DNA from: Halomonas piscis
GTDB taxonomy: Bacteria > Pseudomonadota > Gammaproteobacteria > Pseudomonadales > Halomonadaceae
DNA length: 64,000 nt
Assembly: GCF_031886125.1 (NCBI RefSeq)
Contig: NZ_CP119391.1
Span: forward strand, 2,480,001 to 2,544,000
Reading direction: 5' to 3'
Under the pieces are notes generated by a model. It was not told the origin of the DNA and ran no database searches. It saw nothing but the letters and a program-made list of their open reading frames with translations. The first letter of the stretch is position 1, and every line of letters starts with the position of its first letter. Shown one piece after another: positions 41,778-51,578 of this stretch. The position numbers were made by a program, and so were the translations under genes.

Positions 41778-42592
41778 TCATTAGTTTCGTTTAAACTGAT
41801 TTAGTATTCATAGATTTTGGTGGGCCATGAGTCGGTTGAAGTTACGCGATGATCAGTGGGAGCGAATCGAGCACCTGCTCCCCGGCAAAGCCTCAGACTG
41901 TGGGGTAACTGCCAAGGACAATCGCCTGTTCGTGGAAGCCGTGCTCTGGATCGCTCGGACCGGCGCCCCGTGGCGTGATCTTCCCGAATCTTTTGGGCGC
42001 TGGCACACCGTCTACATGCGGTATAACCGTTGGTCACGAAAGGGCGTTTGGCAGCGTATTTTTGACACAGTAGCCGACGATCCCGATCTAGAGCAGCTGA
42101 TGATCGACGGTAGCATCGTCAGGGTGCACCAGCATGGAGCGTCAAAAAAAACACGCAAGACGTCGAAGCCATGGGCAAATCTCGAGGCGGATTGAGCACC
42201 AAAATTCATGCCGCAGTCGATGCGTTAGGTAACCCAGTACGATTGGTTCTCACACCGGGCCAGGCGTCGGAGTATGGTGCTGCTCCCGCTCTACTGGAAG
42301 GTTTTTCCCCGCAAGCAGTGCTGGGCGACAAGGGGTATGACTCCACTGCTCTGCGGGACATGATTCAGGCCGCAGGTGCCGAGCCGGTGATTCCTCCGAA
42401 AAAGAATCGTTTGGCGCGCATTGAAGTAGACTGGCACTGTTACCAAGATCGCAATCTGGTGGAGAGGTTCTTTCAGAAAATCAAGAAGTTCCGGCGGTTA
42501 TCTACACGCTATGAGCGACTGGCAAGAAACTACCAGTCACTCCTCTGCCTCGTGTCAGCCGCCATATGGCTGGCCTAATTGTTAACGCCCCC
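41764..42592 (+). mobile_element. IS5-family element (IS427-like), copy A
   Basis: An 829-nt element. Inverted ends GGGTGTGTTAACAAT and (read inward from the right) GGGGGCGTTAACAAT are flanked by TA on both sides (41762-41763 and 42593-42594). It holds two overlapping reading frames. It differs from copy B by about one base over its length, so the array is recent. Confidence 0.92.
41827..42578 (+). CDS. IS5-family transposase, two frames joined by -1 frameshift (copy A)
   Basis: orfA (41827-42195) carries the N-terminal part (LRDDQWERIEHLLPG; ARTGAPWRDLPESFG) and the first catalytic Asp (IDGSIVRVHQ). orfB (42171-42578) carries the second Asp (GDKGYDSTALRD) and the Glu (DRNLVERFFQKIKKFRRLSTRYERL). 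orfB is in the -1 frame, and a run of eight A at 42144-42151 is the likely slippery site. The fused product would be about 250 residues, as in the IS427 group. Confidence 0.88.
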
Positions 42593-42634
42593 TAGGGTGT
42601 GTTAACAATCATTAGTTTCGTTTAAGCTGATTTA

Positions 42635-43463
42635 GGGTGTGTTAACAATCATTAGTTTCGTTTAAACTGATTTAGTATTCATAGATTTTGGTGGGCCATG
42701 AGTCGGTTGAAGTTACGCGATGATCAGTGGGAGCGAATCGAGCACCTGCTCCCCGGCAAAGCCTCAGACTGTGGGGTAACTGCCAAGGACAATCGCCTGT
42801 TCGTGGAAGCCGTGCTCTGGATCGCTCGGACCGGCGCCCCGTGGCGTGATCTTCCCGAATCTTTTGGGCGCTGGCACACCGTCTACATGCGGTATAACCG
42901 TTGGTCACGAAAGGGCGTTTGGCAGCGTATTTTTGACACAGTAGCCGACGATCCCGATCTAGAGCAGCTGATGATCGACGGTAGCATCGTCAGGGTGCAC
43001 CAGCATGGAGCGTCAAAAAAAACACGCAAGACGTCGAAGCCATGGGCAAATCTCGAGGCGGATTGAGCACCAAAATTCATGCCGCAGTCGATGCGTTAGG
43101 TAACCCAGTACGATTGGTTCTCACACCGGGCCAGGCGTCGGAGTATGGTGCTGCTCCCGCTCTACTGGAAGGTTTTTCCCCGCAAGCGGTGCTGGGCGAC
43201 AAGGGGTATGACTCCACTGCTCTGCGGGACATGATTCAGGCCGCAGGTGCCGAGCCGGTGATTCCTCCGAAAAAGAATCGTTTGGCGCGCATTGAAGTAG
43301 ACTGGCACTGTTACCAAGATCGCAATCTGGTGGAGAGGTTCTTTCAGAAAATCAAGAAGTTCCGGCGGTTATCTACACGCTATGAGCGACTGGCAAGAAA
43401 CTACCAGTCACTCCTCTGCCTCGTGTCAGCCGCCATATGGCTGGCCTAATTGTTAACGCCCCC
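42635..43463 (+). mobile_element. IS5-family element, copy B, nested inside copy C
   Basis: An 829-nt copy whose flanking TA (42633-42634 and 43464-43465) is the TA of copy C's own left end (CTGATT-TA-GTATTC). This shows insertion of one copy into another. Confidence 0.9.
42698..43449 (+). CDS. IS5-family transposase by -1 frameshift (copy B)
   Basis: orfA 42698-43066 and orfB 43042-43449, the same protein parts as in copy A. The only difference seen is a silent change in the SPQAVLGDKG codons. The A8 slippery run is conserved. Confidence 0.88.
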
Positions 43464-43488
43464 TAGTATTCATAGATTTTGGTGGGCC

Positions 43489-44240
43489 ATGAGTCGGTTG
43501 AAGTTACGCGATGATCAGTGGGAGCGAATCGAGCACCTGCTCCCCGGCAAAGCCTCAGACTGTGGGGTAACTGCCAAGGACAATCGCCTGTTCGTGGAAG
43601 CCGTGCTCTGGATCGCTCGGACCGGCGCCCCGTGGCGTGATCTTCCCGAATCTTTTGGGCGCTGGCACACCGTCTACATGCGGTATAACCGTTGGTCACG
43701 AAAGGGCGTTTGGCAGCGTATTTTTGACACAGTAGCCGACGATCCCGATCTAGAGCAGCTGATGATCGACGGTAGCATCGTCAGGGTGCACCAGCATGGA
43801 GCGTCAAAAAAAACACGCAAGACGTCGAAGCCATGGGCAAATCTCGAGGCGGATTGAGCACCAAAATTCATGCCGCAGTCGATGCGTTAGGTAACCCAGT
43901 ACGATTGGTTCTCACACCGGGCCAGGCGTCGGAGTATGGTGCTGCTCCCGCTCTACTGGAAGGTTTTTCCCCGCAAGCGGTGCTGGGCGACAAGGGGTAT
44001 GACTCCACTGCTCTGCGGGACATGATTCAGGCCGCAGGTGCCGAGCCGGTGATTCCTCCGAAAAAGAATCGTTTGGCGCGCATTGAAGTAGACTGGCACT
44101 GTTACCAAGATCGCAATCTGGTGGAGAGGTTCTTTCAGAAAATCAAGAAGTTCCGGCGGTTATCTACACGCTATGAGCGACTGGCAAGAAACTACCAGTC
44201 ACTCCTCTGCCTCGTGTCAGCCGCCATATGGCTGGCCTAA
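43489..44240 (+). CDS. IS5-family transposase by -1 frameshift (copy C)
   Basis: orfA 43489-43857 and orfB 43833-44240. The coding part of copy C is intact although its left terminus is 0.83 kb away. The longer frame from 43450 runs into copy B's right end and is not the native start. Confidence 0.86.
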
Positions 44241-44257
44241 TTGTTAACGCCCCCCCC

Positions 44258-44953
44258 CTAGGCATCGGGCGCCTCCTTGTCAGCTTTGATCGCTTCCTCC
44301 TCAGCGGCGGGCGCCTGGTAGCTGTAGGTACGCGCCTGCATGGAAAGGCTGAGCAGGCCGCTCTCCTGAGCCCCCTCGAGCGGCTGCAGCACAAAGTCGT
44401 GCTGGGTGACCACCCGCGGCAGCGCGGCCATTTCCGCGACAAAGCCGGCAATCTGATGGTAGCCGCCCTGCACCTGAATACTGAACGGGTGCTCCACGTA
44501 GAAAGCTCGGTCCACCGTTGGCTGCGAACGGATATGGTCGATTTGCAGACGATGCTCCACCGCCGCATCGTTGATGCTGTCGAGCAGCGTGGGGATTTCC
44601 ACCGTCGTCGGCAGCATTTCCCGCACTTCCTGCATCTGCTCGCCGAGCAGAGCCAGCTTTTGGCGCACCCGGGGCAGGTACGCCGCCTTGACGGCCTTTT
44701 CCCGAAATTCGTCCAGCAGCTGCTCCTCCTCCGCCCTGGCCTCATCCAGCGCCGCGCGATGGTCCTTCACCACCAGCCAGCCCACAGCGGCAAACGCCAG
44801 CGCCAGCGCCAGCGCACAGCTGAGAAGCTTGAGCAAAACCGGCCAGCTGCCGGCTTCGCTGAACTCAAGTCCCTGCCAGTCAATCCGTTTCAGCTGGCGC
44901 CACTCGTTTACCAGCCATTCGCCGCTAAACATGATGTTCTCTGCTCCCGGCAT
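44258..44953 (-). CDS. pilO: Type IV pilus inner-membrane protein PilO
   Basis: Forms the PilMNOP alignment subcomplex with PilN. It has one membrane helix (about residues 38-60, LLKLLSCALALALAFAAVGWLVV), then a coiled coil and a ferredoxin-like periplasmic domain (RAFYVEHPFSIQVQGGYHQIAGFVAEMAALPRVV). It starts directly after the pilN stop. The stop TAG at 44258-44260 is intact; its TA is the IS target, and the original pilP ATG (44263-44265, minus strand) survives here, orphaned from pilP. Confidence 0.93.
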   Translation of the reverse strand: MPGAENIMFSGEWLVNEWRQLKRIDWQGLEFSEAGSWPVLLKLLSCALALALAFAAVGWLVVKDHRAALDEARAEEEQLLDEFREKAVKAAYLPRVRQKLALLGEQMQEVREMLPTTVEIPTLLDSINDAAVEHRLQIDHIRSQPTVDRAFYVEHPFSIQVQGGYHQIAGFVAEMAALPRVVTQHDFVLQPLEGAQESGLLSLSMQARTYSYQAPAAEEEAIKADKEAPDA

Positions 44954-45544
44954 TCATTGGCCGGCCTCCTTTGCCATCCCGCTATCCTCTGCGGTCAGGG
45001 TGTCATCCCCGGCGCGCTTTTGCTCCACCCGGAAACGGAACTGGCGCCGGGTCTCGCTTTCGCTTTCCACCTCGGAAAACCGCGGCACTCCCATCGCCGG
45101 CAGCTGGGCGATACGCCTTAGCTGTTCGGAAATCTGCCTGTCGCTGCCCGCCCGGGCCGTTACGCTGACCTCATCATCGCTGCGCGCCAGGCGCTGATAG
45201 ACCACCCCCTGAGCCACACTTTGGGAAACCCCATTCAAAAGCCGGATCGTCTGCAGGCGCTCGTCCTGCAGCGAGGCAAAGAGCGCTATCTGTTCCCGAA
45301 ACTGCTCTACCTGGCGTTCGTACTGCGTGACGTCACGGATGGCCTCGTCCAGCCGTTCGGTTTGCTGGCGAATATACTGATTGCGCTCCTGCTGGGCGTC
45401 GAGCGCCGCCTGATAGTAGCGCGCCACGCCAAAGCCCAGCGCCGTCCCCGCTATTAGCATGCCCACCAGCCACAGCTGCACCCGGCGCGTGCGGCGTTCT
45501 CGGCGTGCCGCGCGCCAGGGCAGCAGATTGATCCTGACACTCAT
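44954..45544 (-). CDS. pilN: Type IV pilus inner-membrane protein PilN
   Basis: Partner of PilO and PilM. The N-terminal cytoplasmic motif VRINLLPWR is the PilM-binding segment. One membrane helix (about 24-42), a coiled coil and a periplasmic domain follow. At 196 residues it is normal. It lies 10 nt after the pilM stop. Confidence 0.94.
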   Translation of the reverse strand: MSVRINLLPWRAARRERRTRRVQLWLVGMLIAGTALGFGVARYYQAALDAQQERNQYIRQQTERLDEAIRDVTQYERQVEQFREQIALFASLQDERLQTIRLLNGVSQSVAQGVVYQRLARSDDEVSVTARAGSDRQISEQLRRIAQLPAMGVPRFSEVESESETRRQFRFRVEQKRAGDDTLTAEDSGMAKEAGQ

Positions 45545-45554
45545 CGTCTGGCCC

Positions 45555-46622
45555 TCATCCCTTGGCCCTCATGGCCAGTCCGCACGCGGTGAGCATGGCC
45601 GGCGCATCGCGGGTCAGCGCGTCCAGGTCGATACGCCGGCTGACCGTCATGCACTCGAAGGGGTTGGCGATCGTCACCCGCATGCCGCTGTCCTCGGCGA
45701 TGCGCTCGGCAAGGCCGGGAATCAGGCTGGTACCGCCGGCCAGCACGATTTCTCTCACCTCGTGGTGGCGCCCCGCCGAGTAATACAATTGCAGCGAGCG
45801 CCCCACCTGTTGCACTATCGTGTCCAGAAACGGATCCAGCACCTCGGCCTGATAGTCGTCGGGCAGCCCGCCGTACTTCTTGGCATAGCCGGCTTCTTCC
45901 CTGGACATGTCGTAGCGGCTGCCGATGGCGTCGGTGAGCCTGCGCCCGCCAAAGACGGTATCGCGGGTATAAATGATGTTGTCGCCGCGCATGACGTGAA
46001 AGGCGTTAATATTGGCGCCGACATCCACCAGTCCGACACAGGCCTCGGGATCGCTTGCACTTCTGTCCTTGAGCTGGCGTCTCACCACCCCAAAGGCGCG
46101 CTCCACGGCAAACGACTCAACGTCCACCACTACCGGCTCCAGGCCGGCGCGCTCCAGGGTATCGGTCAGCTGGGCAATCTCCTGGCGGCGGCAGGCCACC
46201 AGCAGCACGCGCTGCTCGTCCTCGTTGAATGCCGACGGGCCCAGACACTGAAAGTCAAAGGCCACCTCATTGAACGGAAACGGTATATGACGATCCGACT
46301 CGGTGACAATACGCTCTTCGATATCTTCCTCGCTCAGCGAGGCGGGAAATGCCAGCGTCTTGGTGATCGCCGAGCTTGCGGGTACGGCCACCGCCGCCTT
46401 GCGGGTGGTGGGCCTGGCGCGGCTTACCGCGCGACCGAGCACCTCGGCCACGGCCTCAACGTCCTGTATGCGGCGCTCCTCAACGGCGCCGTCGGGCAGC
46501 GGCCTCACCGCGTAGCTTTCCACCTGGTAGCCGCCGCCCGACGCCTTGAGCTCCAGCAGCTTGACCGTCATCGAGGTAATGTCGATGCCGATCAGCCCGT
46601 CGTGTCTGTTAAAAAGTCGCAT
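45555..46622 (-). CDS. pilM: Type IV pilus assembly protein PilM
   Basis: Cytoplasmic actin-like ATPase that binds the PilN tail. It shows the FtsA-like nucleotide fold: GLIGIDITSMTVKLLEL (phosphate 1), CVGLVDVGANINAFHV (phosphate 2) and IVLAGGTSLIPGLAE (adenosine motif). The start at 46622 (MRLFNRHDG) follows GGCGGAG; the frame opens ten codons further upstream. It is the first gene of pilMNOPQ and diverges from mrcA across about 185 nt. Confidence 0.94.
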   Translation of the reverse strand: MRLFNRHDGLIGIDITSMTVKLLELKASGGGYQVESYAVRPLPDGAVEERRIQDVEAVAEVLGRAVSRARPTTRKAAVAVPASSAITKTLAFPASLSEEDIEERIVTESDRHIPFPFNEVAFDFQCLGPSAFNEDEQRVLLVACRRQEIAQLTDTLERAGLEPVVVDVESFAVERAFGVVRRQLKDRSASDPEACVGLVDVGANINAFHVMRGDNIIYTRDTVFGGRRLTDAIGSRYDMSREEAGYAKKYGGLPDDYQAEVLDPFLDTIVQQVGRSLQLYYSAGRHHEVREIVLAGGTSLIPGLAERIAEDSGMRVTIANPFECMTVSRRIDLDALTRDAPAMLTACGLAMRAKG

Positions 46623-46807
46623 GGTGGTGGCTCCGCCTATACCAGAATGCACAGAGATTACTTGATTTTAACGCAGCTAACACACGCGGATCCCTTACCG
46701 TTGGCACCACTGGTGGCCGTTACGCTGCCTCTTTATAATGCGCCTTTCGCCATGGCTGGCCTCAAGGCCCGGCATGTCCCATTTATTTTCACGGGTACCC
46801 TGTTTCC

Positions 46808-49312
46808 ATGACGCTTTTCCGCACCCTTGTGCTATCACTCATCGGCATACTGGTCTCCCTTGTCGGGGCCGTCGCGCTGGCCACGATAGCTGCCGCGCTG
46901 TACTTCGCGCCCGGACTCCCCGACGTGCGCCAGCTGGAGGACTTTGACCTCCACACGCCTCTGCGCATCTATACCCGGGACGGCCAGCTGATCGGTGAGT
47001 ATGGCGAGGAGCGGCGCATCCCCGTGGATTTCCAGGACATTCCCGAGCCGCTGATCAATGCCCTGGTCGCCGCCGAGGACCAGCACTACTTCGAGCACCC
47101 CGGGGTTGACCCGCGCGGGCTGGTGCGCGCGGCCGTCGAGCTTGCCCGCAGCGGCGGCACCATTCAGTCCGGCGGCTCCACCATTACCATGCAGGTCGCG
47201 CGCAACTACCTGCTGACGCTGGACCAGACCTTTACCCGGAAATTTCGCGAGATCCTGCTGGCGCTGCAAATGGAGCAGGTGCTCAACAAGCAGGAAATCC
47301 TCTCGCTCTACGTCAACAAGATCTTTCTGGGTCACCGCGCCTACGGCATCGCCGCCGCCTCCCGAACCTACTACGACCGGCCCATGGACGAGCTGACGCT
47401 TGCCGAATCGGCAATGATTGCCGGGCTGCCCAAGGCGCCGTCGGCGTTCAATCCGCTGTCCAACCCCGAACGCTCGCTGATTCGGCGCAACTGGATTCTG
47501 TTTCGCATGCGCGAGCTGGGCTTTATCGATCCGGACGTCTACCAGGAAGCGGTCCAGGCGCCGATTACCGCCCAGCGTCACGTGGCCCAGGCCGAGGTGG
47601 AAGCCGCCTACGTTGCGGAAATGGCGCGCCAGTATGCCATCGAGCAGTTCGGCGACAAGGCCTATACCAGCGGCTACCACATTTACACCACCATCGACAG
47701 CGAGCTTCAGCCCCTGGCCCGCCGCACGCTGGCCCAGGGGCTTCTGGCCTACGACCGCCGCCACGGCTTTCGCGGGCCCGAGCAGAACGACATCCCCGCC
47801 AGCCTGGTCGAGGCCCAGGAAAAAACCGCCACCGAGGGGCTTGAAGAAGAGCTCTCCGAGTCGCCGGAAATCCGCCAGACCGCCCGCGAGGCCGCCGAGC
47901 GCAGCCAGACCGAAGTGGCAGGCATCGAGGGCGACGTGAGCAACTGGGTGCAGGTGCTCCAGCGTACACCAAGCTACGGCCTGCTCGAGCCTGCCATCGT
48001 GGTCGAGAGCGGCGAGCGGGAAATGCGCGTGCTCACCGACGAGGAAAACGTCCACACCCTCGACTGGGAAGGCATGCAGTGGACGGGCAGGGGTAGCGCC
48101 AAAAAGATTGCCAAGCGCGGCGACCTAATCCGCGTGATCATTGACGAGGAGGAAGACACCCTGCGCCTGTCTCAGCGCCCCGAGGCCGAGGGCGCGCTGA
48201 TTGCCCAGCAGCCGCGCACCGGCGCCATTCTGGCGCTGCAGGGCGGCTTTGACTTCGACGCCAGCAAGTTCAACCGCGCCATTCAGGCCCGCCGTCAGTC
48301 CGGCTCGATCTTCAAGCCGTTCATTTATCTGGCGGCGCTCAACGACGGCGAGATGAACGCGGCGAGCGTGGTCAACGACGCCCCCATCGTCATCGACGAC
48401 GGCAGCGATTCGCTGTGGCGCCCGGTCAACTCCAGCCGCGACTTCAACGGCCCCATGCGCCTGCGCCCGGCGCTGGCCCGCTCGCGCAACCTGGTCACCA
48501 TCCGCATCCTGCAAAGTATGGGGCTTGGCTATACCATCAACTTCCTCGAGCGCTTCGGCTTCAACCCCGATCACCTGCCCCGGGGGCTGTCGCTGGCGCT
48601 GGGCAGCGCCAGCCTGACGCCCCTGGAGATGACCAACGCCTACGCCATCCTCGCCAACGGCGGCTTCAAGGTGTCGCCCTGGTACATCAAGCGCATCGAG
48701 CGCGGCGAGGAGGACAGCGCCACCGAGGTCTACAAGGCCGACCCCACGGCGGCCTGTCGCGACTGCGCCGAGGGGCAAGAGACCGTGGAGATCGACGGCG
48801 ATAGCTACCGCATAGCCCAGCGCATCGCCGACAAGGAAGCCGTCTACATTCTCCGCGACATGCTCCGCGACGTCATCGAACACGGCACCGGGCGCGCCGC
48901 GCTGACCCTTGAGCGCGACGACATCGTGGGCAAGACCGGCAGCACCAACGCCCTCCGGGACGCCTGGTTTGCCGGCTTCAACGGCAATATCGCCACCGCC
49001 GTCTGGGTGGGCAAGGACAGCAACCAGACCATCGCCGAATACGGCTCCCAGGCGGCCCTGCCGATCTGGAAGGACTTCATGGGCGGCGCCCTTGAGGGCA
49101 CCCCCGAAGCCTGGCCGGAGCAGCCGGAAACCGTCGTCAGCATGCGGGTCGACCCGGATACCGGGCTGCGCATGCGCGACGACGAGTCCGGGGGCATCAG
49201 CGAGCTTTTCGACGAGGAGCACCTGCCCAGCTATCAGCCGCGGCGCGTCAGCCGCGAGCTGGAAAGAGTCAGCGGCTCCGAAGGCTCCGGCACCGCCGAG
49301 TCGATCTTCTGA
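46808..49312 (+). CDS. mrcA: Penicillin-binding protein 1A
   Basis: Bifunctional peptidoglycan glycosyltransferase and transpeptidase. It has an N-terminal membrane anchor (8-33) and a GT51 domain with AAEDQHYFEHPGVD and QSGGSTITMQVARN. An OB-like insert is followed by the transpeptidase with SIFK (about residue 500), SRN and KTGSTN. At 834 residues it is full length. Placement opposite pilM is conserved in pseudomonads and Halomonas. Confidence 0.96.
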   Translation: MTLFRTLVLSLIGILVSLVGAVALATIAAALYFAPGLPDVRQLEDFDLHTPLRIYTRDGQLIGEYGEERRIPVDFQDIPEPLINALVAAEDQHYFEHPGVDPRGLVRAAVELARSGGTIQSGGSTITMQVARNYLLTLDQTFTRKFREILLALQMEQVLNKQEILSLYVNKIFLGHRAYGIAAASRTYYDRPMDELTLAESAMIAGLPKAPSAFNPLSNPERSLIRRNWILFRMRELGFIDPDVYQEAVQAPITAQRHVAQAEVEAAYVAEMARQYAIEQFGDKAYTSGYHIYTTIDSELQPLARRTLAQGLLAYDRRHGFRGPEQNDIPASLVEAQEKTATEGLEEELSESPEIRQTAREAAERSQTEVAGIEGDVSNWVQVLQRTPSYGLLEPAIVVESGEREMRVLTDEENVHTLDWEGMQWTGRGSAKKIAKRGDLIRVIIDEEEDTLRLSQRPEAEGALIAQQPRTGAILALQGGFDFDASKFNRAIQARRQSGSIFKPFIYLAALNDGEMNAASVVNDAPIVIDDGSDSLWRPVNSSRDFNGPMRLRPALARSRNLVTIRILQSMGLGYTINFLERFGFNPDHLPRGLSLALGSASLTPLEMTNAYAILANGGFKVSPWYIKRIERGEEDSATEVYKADPTAACRDCAEGQETVEIDGDSYRIAQRIADKEAVYILRDMLRDVIEHGTGRAALTLERDDIVGKTGSTNALRDAWFAGFNGNIATAVWVGKDSNQTIAEYGSQAALPIWKDFMGGALEGTPEAWPEQPETVVSMRVDPDTGLRMRDDESGGISELFDEEHLPSYQPRRVSRELERVSGSEGSGTAESIF

Positions 49313-49480
49313 TCCGCCGTTGATCCTGCACGGTCGCTGTGCCTGCGTGGGCGCCGCGACCGCTGCCTGATCGAGGGCCCATGCAACTATCCGACCAGGA
49401 CACCGGCCAAGACGGGGCGGCCGCCAAGGGGCTACACTGAGTCGAGGAGTTTCGACAGAACAACGCAGCAAGGAGCCCTC

Positions 49481-51433
49481 ATGTCTAAAAACAGCACGGC
49501 CAAAAACGTTGCCCAGAAGCTGATCGAGGCCCACCTGGTGGAAGGCGAAATGAACGCCACAGAGCCGATCGCCATCGCCATCGACCAGACCCTCACCCAG
49601 GACGCCACCGGCACCATGGTGATGCTGGAGCTGGAGGCCATGGGCCTTGATCGGGTCAAGACCGAGCTTTCCGCCCAGTACGTGGATCACAACCTGATCC
49701 AGGGCGACAACAAGAACCCCGACGATCATTTCTTCCTGCAGAGCTCCGCCGCCAGGCTCGGGGTGTGGTTCTCCCGGGCCGGCAACGGCGTCAGCCACCC
49801 CACCCACCAGCAGCATTTCGGCAAGCCCGGCAAGACCCTGCTGGGCTCGGACAGCCATACCCCGGCAGCAGGCTCCATGGGCATGCTGGCCATCGGCGCC
49901 GGCGGCATCGACGTGGCCATGGCCATGGCCGGGGAGCCCTTCCATCTCAAGATGCCGGAAATCTGGGGAGTCAAGCTGACCGGCAAGCTCAACGACTGGG
50001 TCAGCGCCAAGGACGTCATTCTGGAGATGCTGCGCCGTCACGGGGTCGACGGCGGCAGCGGGCGCATCATCGAATACTACGGCCCGGGCCTTGAGACGCT
50101 GTCCGCCATGGACCGCCACGTGATCGCCAACATGGGCGCAGAGCTCGGCGCCACTACCAGCGTCTTTCCCTCCGACGAGGCGGTGAAGGGTTTCCTGACG
50201 GCGGTGGGCCGCGGCGACGACTGGCAAGAGCTCAAGGCGGACGAAGGCGCCGACTACGACGTTCACGAGACCATCGAACTTTCCAGCGTCGAGCCGCTGA
50301 TCGCTAAGCCCTCCAGCCCGGGCAAGGTGGTGCCGGTGCGGGAAGTGGCCGGAGAGCCGCTATCCCAGGCCTATATCGGCTCCTCCGCCAACCCGGGCTA
50401 TCGAGACCTGGCTATCGCCGCGGCCATGGTCAAGGGGCGCCAAATCCACGACTGGATTTCCTTCGACATCAACCCCACCTCGCGCTCGATTCTCGAGACG
50501 CTGGTGCGCGACGGCCACGTGGCAAGCCTGCTGGGCGCCGGGGCACGGCTGCACCAGGCCGGCTGCAACGGCTGCATCGGCATGGGCCAGGCGCCGGCCA
50601 ACGACACCAACAGCCTGCGCACCACGCCGCGCAACTTCCCCGGCCGTTCCGGCACCCGGGAAGACCGCGTTTTCCTGTGCAGCCCGGAAACCGCCACCGC
50701 CTCGGCGCTGCGCGGCGAGATCACCGATCCGCGGGATCTGGATTTCGCCTATCCCCTTATCGAAGAGCCCGCTTCGCCGATCATCAACACCCAGAACCTG
50801 TTTGCGCCCCTGGAGGAAGAGGAGGCCCGAAAGGTCGAGCTGATCAAGGGGCCCAACATCGAGTCGCTGCCCCAGTTCGAGCCCCTCGAGGAAAGTTTCG
50901 AACTGCCCATCCTGGTGAAGGCCGGCGACGACGTTTCCACGGACGAGATCATGCCCGCCGGCAGCGAGGTGCTGCCCTATCGCAGCAACATCCCCAGGAT
51001 TGCCGAGTTTTCCCTGCGCGGCGTCGACGAAAGCTACGTCGAGCAGGCCAGGGAAAAAGGCGACCACATCATCGTTGCCGGCGCCAACTACGGCCAGGGG
51101 TCGAGCCGGGAACACGCCGCCATCGCCCCGCGCTATCTGGGCCTGCGCCTCGTGATTGCCAAGAGCTTCGCGCGCATTCACTGGCAGAACCTGATCAATT
51201 TCGGCGTGCTGCCGCTGACATTTGCCAGCGACGACGACTACGAGAGAGTCAGGGCCGGCGAGTCTCTGAGCTTCGAGAGCCTGCACGAGGCCTTGAAGCA
51301 GGGCGATACGCTCAAGGCCAGAGGCGCAAGCGGCGAGATAGCCCTGAAGCACGGCCTGAGCAGCCGCCAGGTCGAGGTGCTGCTCGCCGGCGGGCTGATC
51401 AACTGGATGCGGGCCAACAAGAAAGCGGCCTGA
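49481..51433 (+). CDS. Aconitate hydratase, short (about 650-residue) type
   Basis: Aconitase-fold protein expected to isomerise citrate and isocitrate. Substrate-site motifs are present: DHNLIQGDNKNPDDH, GSDSHTPAAGSMGMLAIGAGG, TEPIAIAIDQ, NFPGRSGT and GANYGQGSSREHAA in the swivel domain. The [4Fe-4S] pair is C362 and C365 (AGCNGCIGMG). The position of the third ligand (usually the Cys of IGSC) is S302 in YIGSSANPGYRDL, so cluster binding may differ. It is not the long AcnA or the AcnB type. It has its own AAGGAG ribosome site. Confidence 0.85.
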   Translation: MSKNSTAKNVAQKLIEAHLVEGEMNATEPIAIAIDQTLTQDATGTMVMLELEAMGLDRVKTELSAQYVDHNLIQGDNKNPDDHFFLQSSAARLGVWFSRAGNGVSHPTHQQHFGKPGKTLLGSDSHTPAAGSMGMLAIGAGGIDVAMAMAGEPFHLKMPEIWGVKLTGKLNDWVSAKDVILEMLRRHGVDGGSGRIIEYYGPGLETLSAMDRHVIANMGAELGATTSVFPSDEAVKGFLTAVGRGDDWQELKADEGADYDVHETIELSSVEPLIAKPSSPGKVVPVREVAGEPLSQAYIGSSANPGYRDLAIAAAMVKGRQIHDWISFDINPTSRSILETLVRDGHVASLLGAGARLHQAGCNGCIGMGQAPANDTNSLRTTPRNFPGRSGTREDRVFLCSPETATASALRGEITDPRDLDFAYPLIEEPASPIINTQNLFAPLEEEEARKVELIKGPNIESLPQFEPLEESFELPILVKAGDDVSTDEIMPAGSEVLPYRSNIPRIAEFSLRGVDESYVEQAREKGDHIIVAGANYGQGSSREHAAIAPRYLGLRLVIAKSFARIHWQNLINFGVLPLTFASDDDYERVRAGESLSFESLHEALKQGDTLKARGASGEIALKHGLSSRQVEVLLAGGLINWMRANKKAA

Positions 51434-51506
51434 CGCCGGCTTTGTAGAACCCGGCTTCTTTCCGGGGGTTGATCGCACCGGCAAGCCGCAAGCCAGGGGT
51501 CGCACC

Positions 51507-51548
51507 ATGATCCAGGTCAACTGCGACCTCTCGGCTTCGCCTTACCAT
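51507..51548 (+). promoter_or_regulatory. FNR/ANR-type class II promoter of ubiUV
   Basis: ATGATCCAGGTCAA (51507-51520) matches TTGAT-N4-RTCAA at 9 of 10 positions. A TACCAT sequence at 51543-51548 falls where the -10 hexamer should be if the box is centred at -41.5, which predicts a start near 51555, 24 nt before the ubiU ATG. Anaerobic induction of ubiUVT by Fnr is known in E. coli. Confidence 0.6.
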
Positions 51549-51578
51549 GACGGCCTTACCTATCACGGGAGGCTTAAC

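Larger units (their letters stand above)
42595..44258 (+). mobile_element. IS5-family element, copy C, split by copy B
   Basis: The left 38 nt of this copy are at 42595-42632, ending in CTGATT. Copy B sits at the following TA, and the element resumes at 43466 (GTATTCATAG) and ends at 44258. Rejoining gives the same left-end sequence as copy A, apart from one base (AAGCTG for AAACTG). The right end has nine C where A and B have five. TA flanks at 42593-42594 and 44259-44260. Confidence 0.88.

Noticed and set aside
43450..43488. Extended N-terminus of the third IS5 orfA
   Set aside because: The extra 13 codons lie in the right end of copy B and the junction, not in the native transposase gene.
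48125..50266. 713-codon minus-strand frame across mrcA and the aconitase gene
   Set aside because: Antisense shadow of two intact genes; no domain recognised.
51469..51484. TTGAT-containing sequence (TTGATCGCACCGGCAA) as the ubiU FNR box
   Set aside because: The right half does not match; the palindrome at 51507-51520 fits better and has correct -10 spacing.
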